A DNA stretch of 42,112 nt, taken from assembly GCA_913063125.1 (NCBI GenBank), contig CAJXZM010000039.1, forward strand, positions 1-42,112, read 5' to 3'. The first letter of the stretch is position 1; every line of letters begins with the position of its first letter. The position numbers were made by a program, and so were the translations under genes. Origin of the DNA: an uncultured Gammaproteobacteria bacterium. GTDB lineage: Bacteria > Pseudomonadota > Gammaproteobacteria > Pseudomonadales > Ketobacteraceae. This document shows positions 33,350-42,112 of the stretch, piece after piece. The notes below the pieces were generated by a model. That model did no database searches and was not told where the DNA came from. It was given only the letters and a program-made list of their open reading frames with translations.

Positions 33350-33973
33350 CTATTGCCACTTATCCTGCATCCGTTGCCAATTCACCTGCAACCATTGGAG
33401 GGCAATGATACCTGCGGCATTGCTAATGTAATTTTCATGCAAGGCATGCATCGCCTCTTCTCTGGAGAATACCTGAACCCATATATCCTCACCCTCAGAC
33501 TTTAAGCCGTGCACGCCTCCCATTCCTGTTGAGTCAACACCACCACAGTAAAGTGTTATTTTCTCGTTACTACCACCTGCACTGGGGTAAAACTCATAAA
33601 TATATTCAAGATCCAGTATTTCGGCCCCCGCTTCTTCTTGTGCTTCGCGATGAGCAACATCTTCGTTTTTTTCACCCTCTTCGACAATACCAGCTACCAG
33701 TTCCATCTGCCAAGGCCCTTCATGTGCATACAGGGTACCTATACGAAACTGTTCTAACACCACTACATTATCCTTATAAGGGTCATATAACAGTACCGCT
33801 ACCGCATTTGGGCGCATAAAGCACTCTCGAATCAAGGGCTTACTCCAGCCCCCTTCGATGAGTTTATGCCGTAATTTATACTTTTGCATATTGAAGAAGC
33901 CGTCATAAACACTTGTTTTTTCAAGTATTTCTACATCTTCGACGGTAAAACAGGGGCCGTCTTGATGATCCAT
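33350..33973 (-). CDS. nudF: ADP-ribose pyrophosphatase
   Basis: A 207-residue Nudix hydrolase. The Nudix box runs GIVEEGEKNEDVAHREAQEE followed by AGAEI, with the metal-binding Glu residues in REAQEE. It splits ADP-ribose to AMP and ribose-5-phosphate. Length and synteny with DUF1249 and cpdA support NudF over other Nudix enzymes. An ATP- or NADH-pyrophosphatase is unlikely. Confidence 0.92.
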   Translation of the reverse strand: MDHQDGPCFTVEDVEILEKTSVYDGFFNMQKYKLRHKLIEGGWSKPLIRECFMRPNAVAVLLYDPYKDNVVVLEQFRIGTLYAHEGPWQMELVAGIVEEGEKNEDVAHREAQEEAGAEILDLEYIYEFYPSAGGSNEKITLYCGGVDSTGMGGVHGLKSEGEDIWVQVFSREEAMHALHENYISNAAGIIALQWLQVNWQRMQDKWQ

Positions 33974-34018
33974 GGAAACTCCTTATTGATGGATGTTATT
34001 TCAACGAAAGGGAAGAGC

Positions 34019-34054
34019 AATTCGAACCAACCTTCTTTCAGGCTAGTTCGAATT
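34019..34054 (-). terminator. Hairpin between thiC and nudF
   Basis: AATTCGAAC (34019-34027) and GTTCGAATT (34046-34054) form a 9-bp perfect stem. On the minus strand it follows thiC but lacks a clear T-run, so termination is only possible. Confidence 0.4.
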
Positions 34055-34124
34055 TTAGATAGGTAAAGCTTCTTGTAGATGAACGTCCAAAAGCACTTAG
34101 ATAGATACCCAGTAAAACAGATGA

Positions 34125-36056
<1,932 letters not shown>

Positions 36057-36220
36057 TTATCACTTGAAGAGGTAATACTGCGTAGACTTACAACCTACCA
36101 AAGCCTTATGAATCATAGGCCTTAGAGGATGATTATGTGAGGGGGAACTATAATCCACCACTAGGCTGGCGGCAACACCTGTCTTACCCTAATCCACAAA
36201 ACATTGCCTTGTGTTTAACC

Positions 36221-37498
36221 TTAATGATTATCAGGTAGGTAGCCACGAATAATATCCAACAGCCGTCCCATTGCACCCCGATTTTCATCCACCACCTGCA
36301 ACCCTTGTGCTGCAAGTTTTTCTCGACAATCCGTATCCAGCAACATGGAAAGAGCCGTCTGACCTAACCCAAGCGGGGTGCTAACGGTTGATAAAACCTC
36401 CAATTCTGTCAGCAAATCAGCAACAACTTGAAAGTTAATAACATGAGGTCCTGTAATCGCTGGCGTTCCCATTGCCAATGCTTCTAGCATATTGTGACCA
36501 CCAACCGGCTCTAAACTACCACCAATAAAGGCAACATCAGACGCTCCCAACAACTTCAAAAGCTCGCCCATAGTGTCTCCTAATACAACCGACGTATCAG
36601 CAGAGACGGCATCTGACAGGCTATGCCTAGCTAACGTCCAACCTTTCTGCTCGACTAAAACCGCGACACTATTAAAGCGCTCAGGGTGTCGAGGAACAAG
36701 AACTAACAGGGCATTTCCTAACGTGCTTCGAATATACTTAAAGGCTTTTAATACCTGGGCATCCTCACCCTCATGGGTGCTAGCGGCAATAAATACTGGG
36801 CGTTCATTACCCCAAATATCTCGAAGATCAGCAGCCTGTTGCTTTAACGCATCATCAATTGCCAAATCGAACTTAACGGTACCGGTGATTTTTAGTGAGG
36901 TGGACGGTAATCCTAATTCCACAAAACGATCACCATCCGGTATCGCTTGTGCGGCTATAACGCTAATCTCCCGTAACATAGGCCGCACAAGAAATTTAAC
37001 CTTGTTATACCCCTCTGCTGAACGCTCAGACATCCGTGCATTCGCCACAATTACCGGAACACCGCGACGGCGACTATAGTGAATCATGTTTGGCCACAAT
37101 TCGGTTTCCATAATCACTGAGACCAACGGATTAAAACAATCAAGAAAACGAACCATTGCGTTTGGCATGTCGTAAGGTAAATAAACATGGTGCACTCGAT
37201 TACCAAATGCGGCTATCACACGATCAGACCCCGTTGGTGTCATCGTGGTCACAACAACAGGGATCTTCGGGTAATCTTGCATCAACTGCTCGATAAGTGG
37301 CTGTGCTGCTATTAACTCACCCACGGATACCGTGTGGATCCAAATGCTGCTTGAAAGAGGCTCTCGATCATACAAGCCAAAACGCTCACGCTTACGCTCC
37401 CGATAAGCAGGGTTTAACTTGCCTCGTGCATTTAAGCGGTACAGTAAATACGGTGTCGCTAGATAAAACACTAAACTGTATAGCCAACGTGCTAACAT
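36221..37498 (-). CDS. waaA: 3-deoxy-D-manno-octulosonic acid transferase
   Basis: A 425-residue glycosyltransferase that adds Kdo to lipid A precursors at the inner membrane. One N-terminal membrane helix (RWLYSLVFYLATPYLLYRL) is followed by the GT-B fold with IWIHTVSVGELIAAQPLI, METELWPNMI and FIGGSLEPVGGHNMLEALA. I start at 37498, just after a G-rich ribosome site; an in-frame ATG at 37516 has none. In Pseudomonas the same gene lies near the two following oxidoreductases and msbA, which exports the lipid product. Confidence 0.94.
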   Translation of the reverse strand: MLARWLYSLVFYLATPYLLYRLNARGKLNPAYRERKRERFGLYDREPLSSSIWIHTVSVGELIAAQPLIEQLMQDYPKIPVVVTTMTPTGSDRVIAAFGNRVHHVYLPYDMPNAMVRFLDCFNPLVSVIMETELWPNMIHYSRRRGVPVIVANARMSERSAEGYNKVKFLVRPMLREISVIAAQAIPDGDRFVELGLPSTSLKITGTVKFDLAIDDALKQQAADLRDIWGNERPVFIAASTHEGEDAQVLKAFKYIRSTLGNALLVLVPRHPERFNSVAVLVEQKGWTLARHSLSDAVSADTSVVLGDTMGELLKLLGASDVAFIGGSLEPVGGHNMLEALAMGTPAITGPHVINFQVVADLLTELEVLSTVSTPLGLGQTALSMLLDTDCREKLAAQGLQVVDENRGAMGRLLDIIRGYLPDNH

Positions 37499-37666
37499 TT
37501 CTCCCCCAAAAGGCATGTAAAGATCGACGATGGATGAATTATAAAAGGCTTAAGGCCATTCGCCCAGGCATTCCCTTCAGTTTTTCAGCTCAAGCAGGCT
37601 TATGATACAATTCGCCAATATAATTTATGCTTTCTAACGATGTATTGCTAACAATGTAAGAACTTA

Positions 37667-38911
37667 ATGATGATGGACTCAATGCAAACACCCAGCGCTA
37701 CAAGAACCTCACCAGAAATATCCACAGATATCCATACGGATATTCTTCTATTGGGTGGTGGTATTGCAGGACTATACCTACTAAAGCTTCTCAGCAACCT
37801 TGGTTACGACTGTATTTTAATTGAAAAGGATCAGCTTGGCGGCGGGCAGACCTTACAATCTCAAGGCATCATACACGGTGGGTTAAAATATGCCCTAGGT
37901 GGCAATCTCAACGCTGAATCTGACGCCATTAAGGAAATGCCAGACCGCTGGAGAAAGCTATTGGCGGGTGGAGAAACTGTCGATCTATCCAACACCAAAG
38001 TCATCGCCAAAACACAACACATGTGGTCAGCTGGTAAGTTTGCTTCCAAGTTCACCTCATTTTTCGCATCTAAACTAGTACGCGGCCGCATCGATAAACT
38101 TAAAAAGGACCAAATGCCTGCTCTATTTCAGGCTCCTCAGTTTACGGGCAGTGTTTACAAGTTAACCGACCTCGTTGTTGATACGCCAAGTTTACTTAAC
38201 AACCTTTGCCAAGGCGTTGAGCAACGCATCCTTCAAGGCGAAGCAACCGCCTTTAGCAGCAATGAAACGGGAACGATCACATCATCAAACGTCACTTTAT
38301 CCGACGGGCAGTCAATACAAATTCACCACCAGGCGGTAATTTTCAGCGCGGGGGCAGGTAACGAGTCGTTAACCAACCTGGCGGAGATCAAAGACGCCCC
38401 GATGCAGCGTCGGCCTCTTCATATGGTGATGGCTAAACATAACCTGCCTTATCCGCTATATGCCCACGGTCTTGGTACTGGGTCTAAGCCCCGTATCACC
38501 ATTACCTCTCATGCAACCGATGATGGAAAAATGGTGTGGTATTTGGGAGGTGAAATTGCAGAAAATGGCATTGATCGCGATTCAGAATCACAAATTATCG
38601 AAGGTAAAAAAGAGCTAAACGCCCTTTTCCCTTGGGTGGACTTTTCTAATACAGAATGGGCAACCTTCTTTGTTGACCGTGCAGAGCCATTGCAACAAGG
38701 CCTTATTAAACCCGACTGCTCTTATGCACATAATGAAAGAAACGTCATTGTAACCTGGCCAACAAAATTGACACTCGCTCCGAACTTGGGTGATCGTGTA
38801 CTCGCCCTTATTGAGCAACAGGGCGTAACACAGAATACATATTCGAATGAGTTATCCCGTTTCCCCAAAGCTTCTATTGCAACTCAAAAGTGGGAGTCAT
38901 TGTTTGTATGA
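37667..38911 (+). CDS. FAD-dependent oxidoreductase (DAO family)
   Basis: A 414-residue flavoprotein. ILLLGGGIAGLYLLKLLSNL is the dinucleotide-binding motif, followed by QSQGIIHGGLKYAL as in glycerol-3-phosphate-dehydrogenase-like proteins. No membrane segment is seen. Its substrate is unknown. It overlaps the next gene by four bases (ATGA). The pair FAD oxidoreductase plus aldo/keto reductase near waaA is a conserved arrangement in Pseudomonas relatives. Confidence 0.86.
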   Translation: MMMDSMQTPSATRTSPEISTDIHTDILLLGGGIAGLYLLKLLSNLGYDCILIEKDQLGGGQTLQSQGIIHGGLKYALGGNLNAESDAIKEMPDRWRKLLAGGETVDLSNTKVIAKTQHMWSAGKFASKFTSFFASKLVRGRIDKLKKDQMPALFQAPQFTGSVYKLTDLVVDTPSLLNNLCQGVEQRILQGEATAFSSNETGTITSSNVTLSDGQSIQIHHQAVIFSAGAGNESLTNLAEIKDAPMQRRPLHMVMAKHNLPYPLYAHGLGTGSKPRITITSHATDDGKMVWYLGGEIAENGIDRDSESQIIEGKKELNALFPWVDFSNTEWATFFVDRAEPLQQGLIKPDCSYAHNERNVIVTWPTKLTLAPNLGDRVLALIEQQGVTQNTYSNELSRFPKASIATQKWESLFV

Positions 38912-39753
38912 GTAACGCCACACTTAACATCAATAATTTACAACTACCTTTACGCCCTCTCGGTGACACCGGTATCGATATTGCTCCCATTAGCCTAGGC
39001 ACCATGAAAATTGGCCGTGATCAGCAAGTAAAATACCCCGAAGCCTTTACCATTCCATCTGACAAGGAAGCCTTGACGCTGTTTGATTTGGCCCAATCAC
39101 TCGGTATAAATTGTTTAGATACCGCTCCCGCCTATGGCCGCAGTGAAGAACGCATTGGGGAGATATTAGGTTCGCGAACCAAGGACTGGATCATTTGTAC
39201 CAAAGTCGGTGAAGAGTTTATTAATGGTAAGTCTCACTTTGACTTCACACCAGAACATACTCGGTTTAGCGTTGAGCGCAGCTTAAAGCGATTACACCGA
39301 GACGAACTTGATATTGTGTTAATTCACTCCGATGGGAATGATCTAGATATCATCAATCATCATGGCACCTTGGAGGCGTTATCAGAACTAAAAAAAGCAG
39401 GGCTTATTCGCGCATTTGGTATGTCCACCAAAACCGTTGAAGGTGGCATCAAGGCGTTGGAGTTATCCGACATTGTAATGGCGACCTATAATCTTAATTA
39501 TGATGATGAAGTACCTGTATTAGATTATGCGGCAACACATAATAAAGGAATTTTTATTAAAAAGGCGCTAGCGAGTGGGCATTTGGATAAAGAGAAATAT
39601 CTTGACCCCATTAAAGCGAGCATGGCGTTAACTTTTTCACATCCAGGGACCTCATCGATCACATTGGGAACGATAAACCCCGGACATTTGATTCAGAATG
39701 TCACTCAAGCACAAAATATATTAGCTCAACAACCACACTCTACGTACAAATAG
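38908..39753 (+). CDS. Aldo/keto reductase
   Basis: A 281-residue (alpha/beta)8 oxidoreductase using NADPH. CLDTAPAYGRSEERIGEIL has the catalytic Asp and Tyr, KVGEEF the Lys and VLIHSDG the His. I start at 38908, where ATG overlaps the upstream stop. Substrate unknown. It is coupled to the FAD oxidoreductase, suggesting sequential redox steps. Confidence 0.9.
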   Translation: MSNATLNINNLQLPLRPLGDTGIDIAPISLGTMKIGRDQQVKYPEAFTIPSDKEALTLFDLAQSLGINCLDTAPAYGRSEERIGEILGSRTKDWIICTKVGEEFINGKSHFDFTPEHTRFSVERSLKRLHRDELDIVLIHSDGNDLDIINHHGTLEALSELKKAGLIRAFGMSTKTVEGGIKALELSDIVMATYNLNYDDEVPVLDYAATHNKGIFIKKALASGHLDKEKYLDPIKASMALTFSHPGTSSITLGTINPGHLIQNVTQAQNILAQQPHSTYK

Positions 39754-39763
39754 AATCCCCGTC

Positions 39764-40249
39764 ATGGCAAATAAAGAATCGCTACGAAAACTCATCATTG
39801 ATGCATTAACAAAAGATTTTGAAACTGCCAACAATGCTGCAAACGCTGCCAAAGAAACAGCCACTAGCAAAGAAACTGTCGCCGAAAATAAATATGACAC
39901 CTTCGGTTTGGAAGCATCCTATTTAGCTCACGGACAATCAATACGCGTCAACGAACTTGCCGAGGCGATTGAACGTTACACAAGCTTGCATTTTAAACAA
40001 TTTAGTGAATACGATAACGTTGATATAACCGCACTGGTAACGTTAGAAACAGAAAACAATAACAACAAATATTTTTTCATTGGTCCTGAGGCTGGAGGTC
40101 TAAAACTTCACTGGGAAGCTAAAGATATTATGGTAATAACACCTAGCACCCCTCTGGGACGCCAGCTACTTGGAAAACAGCTAGATGATACGATTGAATT
40201 ACACGTAAAAAACAATCGCATCATTTATGAAATCATTGCTATCGATTAG
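39764..40249 (+). CDS. GreA/GreB C-terminal-domain-like protein
   Basis: A 161-residue protein. The N-terminal part is helical with Ala/Glu/Thr-rich turns (about 1-45). The C-terminal part ends ITPSTPLGRQLLGKQLDDTI, the FKBP-like fold of transcription cleavage factors (SPxxPLGxxLLGxxxGDxI). The acidic coiled-coil tip of true GreA is not obvious, so it may bind RNA polymerase without cleavage activity, as Rnk does. It starts 10 bases after the aldo/keto reductase and converges on msbA. Confidence 0.72.
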   Translation: MANKESLRKLIIDALTKDFETANNAANAAKETATSKETVAENKYDTFGLEASYLAHGQSIRVNELAEAIERYTSLHFKQFSEYDNVDITALVTLETENNNNKYFFIGPEAGGLKLHWEAKDIMVITPSTPLGRQLLGKQLDDTIELHVKNNRIIYEIIAID

Positions 40250-40271
40250 TTAAAACACGCTCAAAACACAA

Positions 40272-42112
40272 TCAACCATCAAATTGAATGTCGTGAAGTT
40301 TTTTATAAATACCCCCTGAAGCAATCAATTCCTCATGGGAGCCTTCTTCAACAATACGTCCTTTATCCATCACCACGATACGATCAGCCTTTTCTACCGT
40401 AGATAATCGATGTGCGATAACCAAGGTGGTACGGCCTTCCATTACTGTTTCCAATGCTTCCTGAATATAGCGCTCCGACTCTGTATCAAGAGCTGATGTC
40501 GCTTCATCAAGAATCAATATTGGTGCATCTTTTAGTATCGCTCGTGCTATAGATAAACGCTGTCGTTGACCACCAGACAGACGATTACCACTTTCACCAA
40601 TCAACGTATCTAATCCGTCATCCATACCATCAATAAATTCTTTTGCATGGGCCGAGGTAATCGCTGTATTTACCGCCTCCGGCGTGGAATTTTTTAATGC
40701 GCCATAAGCCACATTGTTCTCGACCGTAGCATTAAATAAAACAACCTGCTGATTTACCAAGGCAATATTATGTCGCAAGTTTGCCAGTTTATAATCATTA
40801 ACATCGACACCATCTAACAATATATGACCTTCACGATGCTCATAAAACCGAGGCAACAAACTCACTAGTGTAGATTTCCCGCTGCCAGATTGTCCAACTA
40901 ACGCAACGGTCTCCCCTTGCTTTACCGTCAAATTGATATTTTTTAATACGTATTCATCATGACCTGGATAGGAGAAACTGAGGTTTTTAATCTCAATATC
41001 GCCATCAACCCTAGACGCTACAAATCGACCATTGTCCTTTTCATTATCTCGATCCAATACTTCAAAAATTGTTTCAGCAGCAGCAATACCACGCTGAATA
41101 GCAATGTTTACTTCACTTAATTGTCTCACCGACTTTGGCAACATTGCTGCAGCGGTAATATAAGCAATCAACTCACCAGCACTATATTCACCTAACATAC
41201 TCATGGCCATGAACATCATACCCGCCATTGCTACCGCAACAAAAAATTGTAATAGCGCCGTGTATATTTCACTCATCCGTACTAGCTTAATATTCTGCTT
41301 GCTATTTTCCTCACTAGAATCAAAAAAACGCTGCCCCTCATAGCGCTCGCCACCAAAACTTTTAACAACTTGGTAACCACCTATCACCTCATTGGCCACG
41401 TGTGTTACATCACCGATAGAATTTTGAATTTTTCTGGTATAACGCTTAAAATGTTTCGAGGAAAATTTCACAAAAGAACCGATCACTGGCCCAACGGCAA
41501 ATAATAGCAATGTTAATGACCAATTCGTGTAAAACAAATAAATCAACAATGCGATAACTGTCGCACCTTCACGTAAAATAACTTTAGATGCTCGTGTAAC
41601 AGCTTCATTAACCTGAGTAACATTGTAGGTGATTTTCGCTAAAATTCGGCCTGTGTCGTTTTCATCATAATAACTACTCGGCAGCACAAGATACTTATCA
41701 AAAAGCTCTACTCGAATGTCATGAATTAAAGAAAAAGACACTTTTGCTAATAGATAATTCCCAAAATAAGAGCCAACACTCCGAAGTAAATAAATCAGTA
41801 TGATTAAAACCGGAACTAAATAGGCAACCTTAAGCCCTTCAGTCACCTGATATAGATCCCCTTGCCCTATGGCAACAATTAACTGCCCCAGATAGCCATC
41901 TTGATCTGGCAGCCATTTGAGTATATCAATATTGCCCCCACCCAAACCATTAACAAACAGTTCCATCATTGCAGCAAGCATCGGCTGCGTTGAAGCGTAC
42001 ACCATAAAGCCAACAATACTGATGATAAAAAGCCCTAAATAAGGCAATAGGTATCTCATCAAACGCCTATACGTCACTGAACCTGATACCGGCGTGGGAC
42101 TTTTTTCATTTA
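40272..42112 (-). CDS. msbA: Lipid A / LPS flippase ATPase MsbA, 5' end at window edge
   Basis: An ABC exporter half-transporter of at least 601 residues with six membrane segments and an ATPase domain. Walker A is GQSGSGKS, the signature RLSGGQRQRLSIARAIL, Walker B ILILDEATSALD. The N-terminal GLFIISIVGFMVYASTQPML is close to Pseudomonas MsbA. A GTG at 42077 could start it, but the frame stays open and protein-like upstream (NEKSPTPVSGS) to the window edge, so the true start probably lies outside. It flips lipid A-core across the inner membrane, after WaaA has added Kdo. Confidence 0.94.
   Translation of the reverse strand, partial: NEKSPTPVSGSVTYRRLMRYLLPYLGLFIISIVGFMVYASTQPMLAAMMELFVNGLGGGNIDILKWLPDQDGYLGQLIVAIGQGDLYQVTEGLKVAYLVPVLIILIYLLRSVGSYFGNYLLAKVSFSLIHDIRVELFDKYLVLPSSYYDENDTGRILAKITYNVTQVNEAVTRASKVILREGATVIALLIYLFYTNWSLTLLLFAVGPVIGSFVKFSSKHFKRYTRKIQNSIGDVTHVANEVIGGYQVVKSFGGERYEGQRFFDSSEENSKQNIKLVRMSEIYTALLQFFVAVAMAGMMFMAMSMLGEYSAGELIAYITAAAMLPKSVRQLSEVNIAIQRGIAAAETIFEVLDRDNEKDNGRFVASRVDGDIEIKNLSFSYPGHDEYVLKNINLTVKQGETVALVGQSGSGKSTLVSLLPRFYEHREGHILLDGVDVNDYKLANLRHNIALVNQQVVLFNATVENNVAYGALKNSTPEAVNTAITSAHAKEFIDGMDDGLDTLIGESGNRLSGGQRQRLSIARAILKDAPILILDEATSALDTESERYIQEALETVMEGRTTLVIAHRLSTVEKADRIVVMDKGRIVEEGSHEELIASGGIYKKLHDIQFDG

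Overview
The window looks like a chromosome segment of a marine-type gammaproteobacterium at moderate GC. On the right (about 29.7-42.1 kb) the order parE - cpdA - DUF1249 - nudF - thiC - waaA - FAD oxidoreductase - aldo/keto reductase - msbA matches the order I know from Pseudomonas and relatives, so this part is core chromosome. The left 29 kb is accessory.

1-7.2 kb: a divergent, TetR-controlled cluster. Leftward are an alkaline-ceramidase-like membrane hydrolase, a DUF1302 outer-membrane protein and a DUF1329 partner cut by the window edge. Rightward are the TetR regulator, a DUF819 permease and a sphingosine-1-phosphate-lyase-like PLP enzyme. A 34-bp perfect palindrome between the arms carries near-consensus sigma-70 promoters on both strands. 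I read this as a sphingolipid/ceramide utilisation locus.

7.2-16.8 kb: an envelope-stress efflux module with an OmpR-type response regulator, sensor kinase, membrane-fusion protein, RND pump, unknown secreted protein, MipA/OmpV protein and NodT-type outer-membrane factor. Four PmrA-like boxes (YTTAAK-N5-YTTAAK type) precede its transcription units and tie them into one predicted regulon.

16.8-21.5 kb: an RNA-repair island, the most unusual part. Leftward: a 43-codon leader ORF whose tail holds three Asn-Asn pairs, an attenuator, five tRNA genes (Lys, Gly, Asn, Thr, His), a polynucleotide-kinase-like P-loop protein and a Thg1-like tRNA 5'-end polymerase. Rightward, from a near-duplicate promoter: a second leader ORF and attenuator, an RNA ligase and an HD-Pnk end-healing enzyme. 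The parts could rebuild or replace damaged tRNAs, with expression apparently tied to translation of leader peptides.

21.5-26.8 kb: leftward genes for a papain-like cysteine protease, an M28 peptidase, an R2K-type ATP-grasp protein and an EF-G paralogue. Several have short upstream ORFs or alternative RNA hairpins. EF-G lies directly behind a terminator with a possible leader ORF made from a truncated dehalogenase.

26.8-29.7 kb: a haloalkane-dehalogenase / SDR / DUF1330 operon divergent from a LysR regulator whose start codon lies inside an inverted repeat.
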